From Pseudorhodoferax sp047601025 (GTDB taxonomy: Bacteria; Pseudomonadota; Gammaproteobacteria; Burkholderiales; Burkholderiaceae_C): a DNA stretch of 64,000 nucleotides. Location: contig NZ_JASGJZ010000001.1 of the NCBI RefSeq assembly GCF_047601025.1, forward strand, positions 2,666,001-2,730,000, read 5' to 3'. A program made the position numbers and the translations under genes. Below, in pieces: positions 1 to 10,024 of this stretch. A model generated the notes under the pieces. That model was not told the origin of the DNA. It did not search any database and saw only the letters and a list, made by a program, of their open reading frames with translations. Numbering within the stretch: the stretch's first letter is position 1; the number at the start of each line of letters is the position of its first letter.

Positions 1-927
1 ACCAAGATCATGATGAACGTCGGCAACCCGCAGCTGGCCTTCGACTTCTGCCAGCTGCCCAACGGCGGCGTGGGCCTGGCGCGGCTGGAGTTCATCATCA
101 ACAACAACATCGGCGTGCATCCCAAGGCCATCCTGGACTATCCGAACGTCGATGCCGACCTGAAGAAGGCGGTCGAGTCCGTGGCGCGCGGCCATGCCTC
201 GCCGCGTGCGTTCTACGTCGACAAGGTGGCCGAGGGCGTGGCCACGATCGCCGCGGCCTTCTGGCCCAAGCCGGTGATCGTGCGCCTGTCGGACTTCAAG
301 TCCAACGAGTACCGCAAGCTGATCGGCGGCAGCCGCTACGAGCCGGACGAGGAGAACCCGATGCTGGGCTTCCGCGGCGCGGCGCGCTACATCAGCGCCG
401 ATTTCGGCGAGGCCTTCGCGATGGAGTGCCAGGCCTTGAAGCGCGTGCGCGCCGAGATGGGCCTGAGCAACGTGCAGATCATGGTGCCCTTCGTCCGCAC
501 CCTGACGCAGGCCAGGCGCGTGACCGAGCTGCTCGGCACCTACGGCCTGAAGCGCGGCGAGGACGGGCTGAAGCTGATCATGATGTGCGAGGTCCCCAGC
601 AACGCGATCCTCGCCGACGAGTTCCTGGAGTACTTCGACGGCTTCTCGATCGGCTCGAACGACCTGACCCAGCTGACGCTGGGCCTGGACCGCGACTCCG
701 GCCTGGAACTGTTGGCCGCCGACTTCGACGAGCGCGACCCGGCCGTGCAGGCCATGCTCAAGCGCGCGATCGAGGCGTGCAAGCGCAAGGGCAAGTACGT
801 CGGCATCTGCGGCCAGGGGCCCAGCGACCACCCGGACTTCGCCCAGTGGCTGGCGGACCAGGGCATCGAATCGATCTCGCTGAACCCGGACACCGTGGTC
901 GCGACCTGGCAGCGCCTGGCCGGCTGA
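1..927 (+). CDS. ppsA: Phosphoenolpyruvate synthase, C-terminal part (5' end outside window)
   Basis: The reading frame is open from base 1 (TKIMMNVGNP), so the gene begins upstream. These 308 residues match the C-terminal PEP/pyruvate-binding TIM barrel of PEP synthase, which makes PEP from pyruvate and ATP in gluconeogenesis. Visible family landmarks are GGVGLARLEF near residue 27, the SNEYRKLIGG segment, NPMLGFRGAARY, the FSIGSNDLTQ motif and the catalytic-cysteine region GICGQGPSD near the end. The gene stops 22 bp before the symporter gene on the same strand. Family membership is clear; only the upstream part is missing. Confidence 0.97.
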   Translation, partial: TKIMMNVGNPQLAFDFCQLPNGGVGLARLEFIINNNIGVHPKAILDYPNVDADLKKAVESVARGHASPRAFYVDKVAEGVATIAAAFWPKPVIVRLSDFKSNEYRKLIGGSRYEPDEENPMLGFRGAARYISADFGEAFAMECQALKRVRAEMGLSNVQIMVPFVRTLTQARRVTELLGTYGLKRGEDGLKLIMMCEVPSNAILADEFLEYFDGFSIGSNDLTQLTLGLDRDSGLELLAADFDERDPAVQAMLKRAIEACKRKGKYVGICGQGPSDHPDFAQWLADQGIESISLNPDTVVATWQRLAG

Positions 928-949
928 CCGCCTGCTCGAGCGGCGCGGC

Positions 950-3217
950 GTGGCAGCCCTGGATTCCGCCACCGCGCCGCGCCCGCGCACCGGCCTGCGC
1001 ATCGGCCTGCTGGTGCTGTGGGCGGTGCTGTCGTTCGGCGTCGTCTTCTTCGTGCGCGACCTGGGCGCGGTCGTCGCCGGCTGGCCGCTGAACTACTGGT
1101 TCTGCGCGCAGGGCGCGGTGTTCGGCTTCATCGCCATCGTCGCCACCTACGCCTGGGTCCGCCGCCGGCACGATGCGGCGCCGGCCATGGACCTGGGCCG
1201 CCTGCACCGTATCTTCGCCCTGTACGTGCTGTGCCTGCTGCTGTTCCTGGCGGCGATGGCGCTGGCCGAGCGCGCCGGCCTGCCGCGGCCCTGGATCGGC
1301 GCGATCTTCCTGTTCGCCAGCCTGGCGCTGTACGCCGCCATCGGCATCTTCTGCCGCACCTCGGATGCCGAGGAGTACTACGTGGCCGGCCGCCGCGTGC
1401 CGCCGCTCTACAACGGCATGGCCACCGCGGCCGACTGGATGAGCGCGGCCTCGTTCATCAGCCTGGCCGGCGGGCTGTACCTGCAGGGCTTCTCGGGCTC
1501 GGAGACACAGGCCGGCGGGCTGGCCTACATCATGGGCTGGACCGGCGGCTTCTGCCTGGTGGCGCTGCTGATCGCGCCGGCGCTGCGCCGCGCGGAGATC
1601 TACACCGTGCCCGACTACTTCGCGCAGCGCTTCGGCGGGCGCTGGCCGCGCGTGCTGGCGGCGCTGGCGGCGGTGCTGTGCTCGTTCACCTACGTGGTCG
1701 CCCAGATCTACGGCGTGGGGCTGATCGCCTCGCGGCTGACCGGCGTGCAGTTCGAGATCGGCATCCTGCTCGGGCTCGGCGGCGTGCTAGTCTGCAGCTT
1801 CCTGGGCGGCATGCGGGCGGTGACCTGGACCCAGGTCGCGCAGTACGTGCTCCTGATCCTGGCGTTCCTGATCCCGGTGTCCTGGCTGGCCTACAAGCAG
1901 CTCGGCAATCCGGCCGCACCCTTCGTCTACGGCCCGCAGCTCGGCCGGATCGCGCAGCGCGAGGCCGCGCTGGCGGCATCGCCGGCCGAGCGCGCCGTGG
2001 TGGCCGAGTATGCGCGCCGCGCCGACGCCTACGAGGCCATGCTGCGCGACGTGCCGGCCGCGCTGGCGCGCGAGCGCCAGCAGGCCCGGCAGCGGCTGCA
2101 GCAGCTGCGGGCCGAGGGCGCCCCGGAGGGCGAACTGGCGGACGCCAGCCGGGCGCTGAACGTGCTGCCCGCGACCGAGCAGGCCGCACGCGAACGCTGG
2201 ACGCGCGCGCTGGCCGAGAACCAGGAGCGCGCCCGCCCGCTCGGCGGCGTGGCGCCGATGGGCACGCCGTTCGGCGGCGATCCGCAGGGCTCGCCGGCCG
2301 AGCAGGCGGCGTTCTCGACCGCGCGGCTGAACTTCCTGGCGCTGATGTTCTGCCTGATGCTGGGCACGGCAGGCCTGCCGCACCTGCTGACGCGCTTCTT
2401 CACGACGCCCTCGGTCGCCGACGCGCGCAGCTCGGTCGGCTGGTCGCTGCTGTTCATCGCCTTGCTCTACATCGCGGCGCCGGCGCTGGCGGTGCTGGTC
2501 AAGTACGAGGTGCTCAGCGAACTGGTCGGCAGGAGCTTCGACGACCTGCCGGCCTGGATCGCGCAGTGGGCACGGGTGGATCCTTCGCTGGTCTCGGTGG
2601 CCGACGTCAACGGCGACCGCGTGCTGCAGTTCGCCGAGATCCGCCTGGGCGCCGACATCATCATGCTGGCCACGCCGGAGATCGGCGGGCTGCCCTACGT
2701 GGTCGCCGGCCTGGTGGCGGCCGGCGGGCTGGCGGCCGCCCTGTCCACGGCCGACGGCCTGCTGCTGACCATGGGCAACGCCTTCGCGCACGACCTGTAC
2801 CTGCGCGGCGGCCGGCGGCGCGTCGGCGCGATCTACAGCGTGGTGCTGTCCAAGTTCGCGCTGCTGATGGTGGCGCTGGCGGCGGCCTACGTGGCGGCCT
2901 GGCGCTCGGCCGACATCCTGTACCTGGTCACGGCCTCGTTTTCGCTGGCGGCCTCGACCTTCTTCCCGGCGCTGGTGGCCGGCATCTTCTGGCGCCGCGC
3001 CACGCGCGCGGGCGTGGTGGCCGGCATGCTGTGCGGCGCCGGCGTCACGCTGGCCTACATGCTGGCGCACCATCCGCTGGCGCGCGGCTGGCTCGGCTTC
3101 TCGGGCACGGGGCTGTGGTTCGGCATCCAGCCGGCGGCGGCCGGCGTGTTCGGCTTTGCCGCCGCCGTGCTCGCGATCGGGTTGGTGAGCTGGCGCACGC
3201 AGGCGGGCCGGCTATAA
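950..3217 (+). CDS. Sodium:solute symporter (VC_2705-type) with fused DUF4212-like small subunit
   Basis: This 755-residue membrane protein belongs to the sodium:solute symporter (SSS) family and probably takes up a small monocarboxylate such as acetate, although the substrate is not proven. The SSS core starts near residue 130 with DAEEYYVAGRRVPP and ends with many transmembrane segments. LPYVVAGLVAAGGLAAALST is typical of the VC_2705 subfamily. Residues about 15-75 (two hydrophobic stretches, LNYWFCAQGAVFGF) resemble DUF4212, normally a separate small subunit encoded just upstream. A hydrophilic, charged, probably helical insert spans about 320-450. The start is GTG with only a weak ribosome site; no better upstream start is apparent after ppsA. 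Confidence 0.88.
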   Translation: MAALDSATAPRPRTGLRIGLLVLWAVLSFGVVFFVRDLGAVVAGWPLNYWFCAQGAVFGFIAIVATYAWVRRRHDAAPAMDLGRLHRIFALYVLCLLLFLAAMALAERAGLPRPWIGAIFLFASLALYAAIGIFCRTSDAEEYYVAGRRVPPLYNGMATAADWMSAASFISLAGGLYLQGFSGSETQAGGLAYIMGWTGGFCLVALLIAPALRRAEIYTVPDYFAQRFGGRWPRVLAALAAVLCSFTYVVAQIYGVGLIASRLTGVQFEIGILLGLGGVLVCSFLGGMRAVTWTQVAQYVLLILAFLIPVSWLAYKQLGNPAAPFVYGPQLGRIAQREAALAASPAERAVVAEYARRADAYEAMLRDVPAALARERQQARQRLQQLRAEGAPEGELADASRALNVLPATEQAARERWTRALAENQERARPLGGVAPMGTPFGGDPQGSPAEQAAFSTARLNFLALMFCLMLGTAGLPHLLTRFFTTPSVADARSSVGWSLLFIALLYIAAPALAVLVKYEVLSELVGRSFDDLPAWIAQWARVDPSLVSVADVNGDRVLQFAEIRLGADIIMLATPEIGGLPYVVAGLVAAGGLAAALSTADGLLLTMGNAFAHDLYLRGGRRRVGAIYSVVLSKFALLMVALAAAYVAAWRSADILYLVTASFSLAASTFFPALVAGIFWRRATRAGVVAGMLCGAGVTLAYMLAHHPLARGWLGFSGTGLWFGIQPAAAGVFGFAAAVLAIGLVSWRTQAGRL

Positions 3218-3218
3218 T
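3213..3218 (+). promoter_or_regulatory. Probable -10 box (TATAAT) for the rpsF operon
   Basis: A perfect TATAAT lies across the stop codon of the symporter gene, about 95 bp before the rpsF start. A -35 near 3191 (TGGCGC) is weak. The position ahead of a ribosomal protein operon makes it a plausible promoter. Confidence 0.5.
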
Positions 3219-3267
3219 GCTCGGCTTTGCCTTGCCACACCGCGGTTGACGCCTTGCGGGTGGCTTC

Positions 3268-3290
3268 GGCCCCGGCCTTGCGCCGGGGCC
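3268..3290 (+). promoter_or_regulatory. Stem-loop in the rpsF leader
   Basis: A perfect 9-bp stem (GGCCCCGGC / GCCGGGGCC) closes the loop CTTGC, 20 bp before the S6 start codon. No T-run follows, so it is not a terminator. Leaders of rpsF operons in many bacteria carry an S6:S18-binding structure. Whether this hairpin is that element is only inferred from its position. Confidence 0.35.
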
Positions 3291-3310
3291 CCGATCCTCA
3301 AGGAGAGTCC

Positions 3311-3682
3311 ATGCGTCATTACGAGATCATCCTCATGATCCATCCGGATCAGAGCGAACAGGTTCCGGCCATGCTGGAGCGCTACAAGTCCATGATCACC
3401 AGCGGCGGCGGCAAGATCCACCGCGTGGAAGACTGGGGCCGCCGTCAACTGGCCTACATGATCAACAAGCTGGCCAAGGCGCACTACCTGTGCGTGAACA
3501 TCGAAGCCGGCCAGGACGTGCTGAACGAACTGGAGCATGCCTTCAAGTTCAACGATGCCGTGCTGCGCCACTTGACGGTGCAGACGCGCAAGGCCGAGAC
3601 CGGCCCGTCGTCCATGATGAAGACGGTCGAGCGCGAGGAAGCGCGCAAGAGCGCGCAGGCCGAGGCCGCCAGCCAGCATTGA
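3311..3682 (+). CDS. rpsF: 30S ribosomal protein S6
   Basis: The 123-residue protein begins MRHYEIILMIHPDQ, carries the conserved segments IHRVEDWGRRQLAYMINK and FNDAVLRHL, and ends in a charged low-complexity tail, as usual for S6. S6 binds 16S rRNA with S18 in the platform of the small subunit. An AGGAGAG ribosome site sits 5-10 bp before the ATG. It is the first gene of the rpsF-priB-rpsR-rplI operon. Confidence 0.98.
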   Translation: MRHYEIILMIHPDQSEQVPAMLERYKSMITSGGGKIHRVEDWGRRQLAYMINKLAKAHYLCVNIEAGQDVLNELEHAFKFNDAVLRHLTVQTRKAETGPSSMMKTVEREEARKSAQAEAASQH

Positions 3683-3725
3683 GGACGGCACGGCAGCAGC
3701 CCCCCGTGCGCCGCGCAGCGCAGGC

Positions 3726-4049
3726 ATGAACCACCTGCTGCTGACGGCCTCGATCGCCGAACTCAAGGCCCTGCGCTACACCCCCGCCGGATTGCCGGCG
3801 CAGGATCTGGTGCTCGAACACGAGTCCCAGGTCGAGGAAGCAGGGCAGAGCCGGCTGGTCAAGGCGACGCTGCGGGCCGTGGCCTTCGGCGCCGTGGCCG
3901 AGCGGATGCGGCAGCAGGCGGTCGGCAGCAGCTGGCGTTTCGCCGGCTTCGTCGCCAACCAGCGCGCCGGCAAGGGCCTCGTGCTGCACGTGCAAGAGTT
4001 TCAACCAGTTTCAACCGAATCATCAGGAGCCCACCATGGCCGGACCTAG
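3726..4049 (+). CDS. priB: Primosomal replication protein PriB
   Basis: This small single-strand-DNA-binding OB-fold protein (107 residues) works with PriA in restarting stalled replication forks. It is recognised by its position between rpsF and rpsR, its length, and the OB-fold pattern NHLLLTASIAELKALRYTPAG at the N-terminus followed by AVAFGAVAERM. Its 3' end overlaps the rpsR start by 14 bp, suggesting translational coupling. PriB is more divergent than its neighbours, so the call leans on both context and sequence. Confidence 0.93.
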   Translation: MNHLLLTASIAELKALRYTPAGLPAQDLVLEHESQVEEAGQSRLVKATLRAVAFGAVAERMRQQAVGSSWRFAGFVANQRAGKGLVLHVQEFQPVSTESSGAHHGRT

Positions 4050-4320
4050 GCGTTTCAACAACAAGGACAAGCGTCCCAAGCGCAACACCCAATCGCTGCT
4101 GTTCAAGCGCAAGCGCTTCTGCCGCTTCACCGTGGCCGGTGTCGAGCACATCGACTACAAGGACATCGACGTCCTGCGCGACTTCATCGCCGAGAACGGC
4201 AAGATCATCCCGGCGCGCCTGACCGGAACCCGCGCCTTCTACCAGCGTCAGCTGAACACGGCCATCAAGCGCGCCCGCTTCCTGGCGCTGCTGCCGTACA
4301 GCGACCAGCACCGCATCTAA
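4036..4320 (+). CDS. rpsR: 30S ribosomal protein S18
   Basis: The 94-residue protein has the S18 core FCRFTVAGVEHIDYKDIDVL and IIPARLTGTRAFYQRQL. A basic N-terminal extension (RRFNNKDKRPKRNTQ) is typical of betaproteobacteria. S18 partners S6 in the 30S platform. An AGGAG ribosome site lies inside the end of priB. Confidence 0.98.
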   Translation: MAGPRRFNNKDKRPKRNTQSLLFKRKRFCRFTVAGVEHIDYKDIDVLRDFIAENGKIIPARLTGTRAFYQRQLNTAIKRARFLALLPYSDQHRI

Positions 4321-4332
4321 GGAGCGCAGACC

Positions 4333-4785
4333 ATGCAAGTCATTCTGCTCGACAAGGTCGTGAACCTCGGCAACCTGGGCGAGATCGTCAAGGTCAAGGA
4401 CGGCTACGCCCGCAACTTCCTGATCCCGACCGGCCGCGCCCGCCGCGCCACCGAGGCCGCCAAGCAAGAGTTCGAAGCGCGCCGCGTCGAACTGGAGAAG
4501 GCCGCCGCCGCCAAGCTGGCCGAAGCCCAGGCCCAGGGCGAGAAGCTGTCCGGCACCACCGTCAAGCTGACCCAGAAGGCCGGCGTGGACGGCCGCCTGT
4601 TCGGCTCGGTGACCAACGCCGACATCGCCGAAGAGCTGGAAAAGCTCGGCTACAAGCTCGTCAAGTCGCAGGTGCGCATGCCCAGCGGCCCGATCAAGAT
4701 GGTCGGCGACAGCACCGTCAGCGTCTCGCTGCACACCGACGTGCTGGTCGAGATCGGCGTCTCCGTCTACGGCGAGACGGCCTGA
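4333..4785 (+). CDS. rplI: 50S ribosomal protein L9
   Basis: The 150-residue protein starts MQVILLDKVVNLGNLGEIV and has the L9 signature GYARNFLIPTGRA, a long charged central helix (residues about 45-75) and a C-terminal domain with GRLFGSVT. This is the full length for L9, which binds 23S rRNA at the L1 stalk base. It ends the S6 operon and is followed by a terminator. Confidence 0.98.
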   Translation: MQVILLDKVVNLGNLGEIVKVKDGYARNFLIPTGRARRATEAAKQEFEARRVELEKAAAAKLAEAQAQGEKLSGTTVKLTQKAGVDGRLFGSVTNADIAEELEKLGYKLVKSQVRMPSGPIKMVGDSTVSVSLHTDVLVEIGVSVYGETA

Positions 4786-4802
4786 CCGCCCGTCCCCGCG
4801 CG

Positions 4803-4838
4803 AAGCCGCCAGGCGCAAGCCCGGCGGCTTTTGTTTTT
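4803..4838 (+). terminator. Rho-independent terminator after rplI
   Basis: An 8-bp stem (AAGCCGCC at 4803-4810, GGCGGCTT at 4823-4830) is followed by TTGTTTTT. It separates the ribosomal protein operon from dnaB. Confidence 0.85.
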
Positions 4839-4967
4839 CCGGGGGCCGTCTGCCCACAGGCTGCCAGCAGGCGGCCCACCGCCGCTCCACCGCTTATGCA
4901 CAGCCTTGTCCCATGACGCGGCGAGGCGGGGGGCGTAGCATCCCGCGCTTGCCTTCGAGGACCTCCG

Positions 4968-6368
4968 ATGTCTGCCATGTTCTCCATCGACGACGATCCG
5001 CAGGACCGCCAGATCGCGCAGCTGCGCGTGCCGCCGCATTCGATCGAGGCCGAGTCCAGCGTGCTCGGCGGCCTGCTGCTGGACAACGCCGCCTGGGACC
5101 GCATCGGCGACGTGCTCAAGGACACGGACTTCTACCGCTACGAGCACCGGCTGATCTTCTCCTCCGTGCGCGACCTGGTGAACGCCAACAAGCCGGCCGA
5201 CGTGATCACGGTCTACGAGGCGCTGCAGTCCGTCGGCAAGGCCGACGACGTGGGCGGGCTGGCCTACCTGAACGCGCTGGCGCAGTTCGTGCCCAGCGCC
5301 GCCAACATCCGGCGCTACGCGGAGATCGTGCGCGAGCGCTCCATCCTGCGCAAGCTGGTCACGGCCAGCGACGAGATCGCCACCGCGGCCTTCAACACCC
5401 AGGGCCGCGCGGTCGAGAAGATCCTGGACGAGGCCGAGCAGAAGATCTTCAACATCGGCGAGGAAGGGGCGCGCAACCGGCAGGGCTTCCAGGCCATGGA
5501 GTCGCTGGTGGTGAACCTGCTGGATCGCGTGCAGGAGATGGCCGACCACGCCAACGACATCACCGGCGTGCCCACCGGCTTCTATGACCTGGACCGCATG
5601 ACCTCCGGCCTGCAGCCCGGCGACCTGGTGGTGCTGGCGGCGCGCCCGTCCATGGGCAAGACCGCGTTCGCGGTCAACATCGCCGAGCACGTAGCGCTGC
5701 ACGAGGGCCTGCCGGTCGCGATCTTCTCGATGGAAATGGGCGCTGCCCAGCTGGCCGTGCGCATCGTCGGCTCGATCGGCCGCGTCGACCAGAGCCACCT
5801 GCGCAACGGCCGGCTGACCGACGACGAATGGCCGCGGCTGACCGAGGCGATCGAGAAGCTGCGCAACATCTCGCTGCACATCGACGAGACGCCCGGCCTG
5901 TCGCCGAGCGAGCTGCGCGCCAACGCGCGGCGGCTGGCGCGCCAGTGCGGCAAGCTCGGCCTGATCGTGGTCGACTACCTGCAGCTGATGAGCGGCTCGG
6001 GCGGCAGCGACGAGAACCGCGCCACCGAGCTCGGCGAGATCTCGCGCGGCCTGAAGATGCTGGCGCGCGAGCTGCAGTGCCCGGTCATCGCGCTGTCGCA
6101 GCTGAACCGCAGCGTGGAGCAGCGCCCGGACAAGCGCCCGATGATGAGCGACCTGCGCGAATCCGGCGCGATCGAGCAGGACGCCGACATCATCATGTTC
6201 ATCTACCGCGACGAGTACTACACCAAGGACGCCTGCAAGGAGCCCGGTGTGGCCGAGATCATCATCGCCAAGCAGCGCAACGGCCCGACCGGCACCGTCA
6301 AGCTCGCGTTCCTGCGCAACATCACCAAGTTCGAGAGCCTGGCGGCCGGCTCGGACGACGGCTACTGA
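4968..6368 (+). CDS. dnaB: Replicative DNA helicase DnaB
   Basis: The 466-residue protein has an N-terminal helical domain (PPHSIEAESSVLGGLLLDN) and a C-terminal RecA-type motor with Walker A RPSMGKTAFAVNIA near residue 225, the VVDYLQLMSG Walker B region and the DLRESGAIEQDADIIMF segment. It is the hexameric 5'-3' helicase that unwinds DNA at the fork. Length and all motifs are normal. The stop TGA overlaps the ATG of the next gene (TGATG). Confidence 0.98.
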   Translation: MSAMFSIDDDPQDRQIAQLRVPPHSIEAESSVLGGLLLDNAAWDRIGDVLKDTDFYRYEHRLIFSSVRDLVNANKPADVITVYEALQSVGKADDVGGLAYLNALAQFVPSAANIRRYAEIVRERSILRKLVTASDEIATAAFNTQGRAVEKILDEAEQKIFNIGEEGARNRQGFQAMESLVVNLLDRVQEMADHANDITGVPTGFYDLDRMTSGLQPGDLVVLAARPSMGKTAFAVNIAEHVALHEGLPVAIFSMEMGAAQLAVRIVGSIGRVDQSHLRNGRLTDDEWPRLTEAIEKLRNISLHIDETPGLSPSELRANARRLARQCGKLGLIVVDYLQLMSGSGGSDENRATELGEISRGLKMLARELQCPVIALSQLNRSVEQRPDKRPMMSDLRESGAIEQDADIIMFIYRDEYYTKDACKEPGVAEIIIAKQRNGPTGTVKLAFLRNITKFESLAAGSDDGY

Positions 6369-7321
6369 TGCCGGCGGCCGTCACGCGCGCGGACATCGCG
6401 GCCGCGCACGCGCGCCTGCGCCAGGGCCCTGCCGGCTTTCTGCGGACCACGCCGCTGTGGCGACTGCCCGGCGCGGCGCTGGGCCTGGGCTGCGCCGAGG
6501 TCTGGCTCAAGCTCGAGCAGCTGCAGGTGTCGGGCAGCTTCAAGGCGCGCGGCATGCTGCACCGGCTGCTGGCGCAACCCATCCCCGCGGCGGGCGTGGT
6601 CGTGGCCTCCGGCGGCAATGCCGGCATCGCCACGGCCGCGGCCGCCCAGGCCCTGGGCGTGCGCTGCGAGGTGTTCGTGCCGCGCATCTCTTCGCCGGCC
6701 AAGCAGGCGCGCCTGCGTGCGCTGGGTGCCGAGGTGCGCGTGGTCGGCGCGGCCTATGCCGAGGCCCTGGCCGCCTGCCTGGCGCGCCAGCGGGAGACCG
6801 GTGCGCTGCTGACCCACGCCTACGACCAGCCCGAGGTCGTGGCCGGTGCCGGCCTGCTGGCGTGCGAGATCGAGGAGCAGGCCAGCGGCCTGCCCGACAG
6901 CCTGCTCGTCAGCGTGGGCGGCGGAGGCCTGATCGGCGGCATCGCCGCCTGGTGCGCGGGCCGCTGCCGCGTCGTCGCGCTGGAGCCGGCCCTGGCGCCC
7001 ACGCTGTTCCGGGCGCGCGAAGCCGGCGCGCCGGTCGACGTGGACGTCGGTGGCGTGGCTGCCGATGCGCTGGGCGCCAGGCGCATCGGCGACATCGGCT
7101 GGCGCGTCGCGCAGCAGCATGTGCAATCCGCCTTGCTGCTCGACGACGAGGCCATCCGTCAGGCCCAGCAATGGCTGTGGCGCGAGCTGCGCCTGGCCGT
7201 CGAGCCCGCCGCCGCGCTGGGCCTGGCGGCGCTGCAGAGCGGTGCCTATGTGCCGCGTGCCGACGAGCGCGTCGGCCTGGTGCTGTGCGGCGGCAACGTG
7301 GACCCGGCCACCCTGGCCTGA
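6368..7321 (+). CDS. PLP-dependent threonine/serine dehydratase-like protein
   Basis: The 317-residue fold-type II PLP enzyme has a PLP lysine in QVSGSFKARG (near residue 59), the substrate/phosphate loop SGGNAGIATAA and the glycine-rich loop SVGGGGLIGG. These are the landmarks of the threonine/serine dehydratase family, which deaminates hydroxy-amino acids to 2-oxo acids. There is no C-terminal ACT domain, so it is of the short, catabolic-like type. Exact substrate is uncertain. The start overlaps the dnaB stop by one base, so the two are probably translationally coupled. Confidence 0.85.
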   Translation: MPAAVTRADIAAAHARLRQGPAGFLRTTPLWRLPGAALGLGCAEVWLKLEQLQVSGSFKARGMLHRLLAQPIPAAGVVVASGGNAGIATAAAAQALGVRCEVFVPRISSPAKQARLRALGAEVRVVGAAYAEALAACLARQRETGALLTHAYDQPEVVAGAGLLACEIEEQASGLPDSLLVSVGGGGLIGGIAAWCAGRCRVVALEPALAPTLFRAREAGAPVDVDVGGVAADALGARRIGDIGWRVAQQHVQSALLLDDEAIRQAQQWLWRELRLAVEPAAALGLAALQSGAYVPRADERVGLVLCGGNVDPATLA

Positions 7322-7325
7322 AAAC

Positions 7326-7331
7326 TAGAAT
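7326..7331 (+). promoter_or_regulatory. Probable -10 box (TAGAAT) directly before serS
   Basis: TAGAAT ends 6 bp before the serS ATG. If it is used, transcription would start at or very near the A of the start codon, giving a leaderless message. No Shine-Dalgarno sequence is visible before serS, which fits. No clear -35 was found. Confidence 0.4.
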
Positions 7332-7337
7332 CCGCCG

Positions 7338-8660
<1,323 letters not shown>

Positions 8661-8711
8661 AATCGTGGGCTTCGCATCCCGGGTCGACCGCCGGGACCGC
8701 CACGGATTTCA

Positions 8712-8799
<88 letters not shown>

Positions 8800-8841
8800 A
8801 CAATGGATTTCAGATCGTCTCAGACGATCTAGGAAACCAGC

Positions 8842-8880
8842 AAAAAAGCCCCGTAGGACAGTGGTTCTACGGGGCTTTTT
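8842..8880 (+). terminator. Terminator after tRNA-Ser, first copy of a 39-bp repeat
   Basis: A 14-bp stem (AAAAAGCCCCGTAG / CTACGGGGCTTTTT) around a 10-base loop ends in a T-run. The whole 39 bp recurs without mismatch at 10025-10063. Confidence 0.9.
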
Positions 8881-9351
8881 CTATCAGGATGTCTCACATT
8901 GATTTGTTGAAGCTCGCGCTCGGCGTTGGTATGTCTGATGGTAGGGGCTCGGGCTTCTGTTGGTATCGGAGAGATGGGCCGAAAAGTCTCACGGTCCCGA
9001 TGCGTCCCGCCGCCCTTGGAAGTAGTGGCAGAAGAAGCACCCCGGCTCGCCGGGGTGTTCTCTTTTGCGCCGTCCAGAACGCCAGCTTCGTCCGTGACGG
9101 TGTGGTCGTAGTGGGCTGCGCTGTCGTCCGGGCCGGCCGGTCACACTACCGCCACGGTCGGCTCTCCGTCCCCGGTCGGCCATCGACCAACTCACCTCTT
9201 CTCGGCTGCTGCGCCGCCCGCATGCCGTGCGCTGGTAGCGCCCAAATCCACCGCTTGTCGGGTAAGCACCTACGCTCATCGACCATGTAACACTCGCTAC
9301 ACTCCGCCGGCCATGCCGGCAGGCCCTGATGCCGGCACGAGGAGGAAGAGA
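8881..9351. other. Gene-poor stretch between the first repeat copy and the PEP-CTERM gene
   Basis: No open frame here looks like a protein: those present lack family-like composition or ribosome sites. The one clear element is a plus-strand terminator-like hairpin at 9038-9057 with TTCTCTTTT behind it. It implies some transcript ending here, but none could be identified. Confidence 0.5.
9038..9066 (+). terminator. Terminator-like hairpin
   Basis: An 8-bp perfect stem (CACCCCGG / CCGGGGTG) with loop CTCG is followed by TTCTCTTTT. The minus strand lacks a matching T-run, so it would work for plus-strand transcripts. Confidence 0.65.
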
Positions 9352-9966
9352 ATGAAGAAGATCACAGCAGCCCTTGCGCTGGCCGGCGCAGCGCTGTCCG
9401 CACACAGCGAGATCGTGCGGATCGATATTTTCGCGAACGCGGCGTGGTACTACGACACGATCCCGGTTCACGTCTGGATGGCCATCGATCGCACGCGCGA
9501 GGCGGAGATCAATGCCAACGGAGGCCAAACAAACGGCATCGACGGTGGCCCCGGCCTCGCGTCGTTCGACATCCTCGGCTGCGGTGCAGACTGGTCTGCG
9601 CACACCATGGGGGGGCTGGGATACTCGCCCACGGGTTTCGCTATTTCAGTGGGCGGTGACGGCACCAATGTCCGTGACTGCACGCTGGGCATCAGGGCCA
9701 CCTTCACCGGCGATCCTCACCCCTACGACGGCCAGGCGCTGCCAGGCAGCAGCATCGAGGGCGGCGGCTTTGCGGGGAACGGCGTGCTCACGATGATGGA
9801 GTTGACAGGCTACGTCATCCGCGTCAGCGGCAACATTGTTGCAGCCAGCGACCCATGGCTGCTGCCCGAGCCGACCACCGCCGTGCTGCTGGGCGCCGGA
9901 CTGCTCGGCCTGATCGGCACGCGCCGCCGGCAGCGGCTTGCCTTGGACGGCGCGAGCGCGCCATAA
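9352..9966 (+). CDS. PEP-CTERM sorting domain protein
   Basis: The 204-residue exported protein has an N-terminal signal peptide (MKKITAALALAGAALSAHS) and a C-terminal sorting tail: PEPTT, then a hydrophobic helix AVLLGAGLLGLIG, then RRRQR. This tripartite tail is the PEP-CTERM signal handled by exosortase, which sends proteins to the cell surface or exopolysaccharide matrix. The middle (residues 20-175) is glycine- and aspartate-rich and was not matched to a named domain. An AGGAGGAAGAG ribosome site 2-12 bp before ATG 9352 decides the start over an upstream in-frame ATG. It sits between the two 39-bp terminator copies. No exosortase gene is in the window. Confidence 0.85.
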   Translation: MKKITAALALAGAALSAHSEIVRIDIFANAAWYYDTIPVHVWMAIDRTREAEINANGGQTNGIDGGPGLASFDILGCGADWSAHTMGGLGYSPTGFAISVGGDGTNVRDCTLGIRATFTGDPHPYDGQALPGSSIEGGGFAGNGVLTMMELTGYVIRVSGNIVAASDPWLLPEPTTAVLLGAGLLGLIGTRRRQRLALDGASAP

Positions 9967-10024
9967 CCCAGCGCGGGGGCGGCCTGTAGCGCGAGGTGCC
10001 CTAGCTACCGGGCAGGCCCTCCCC

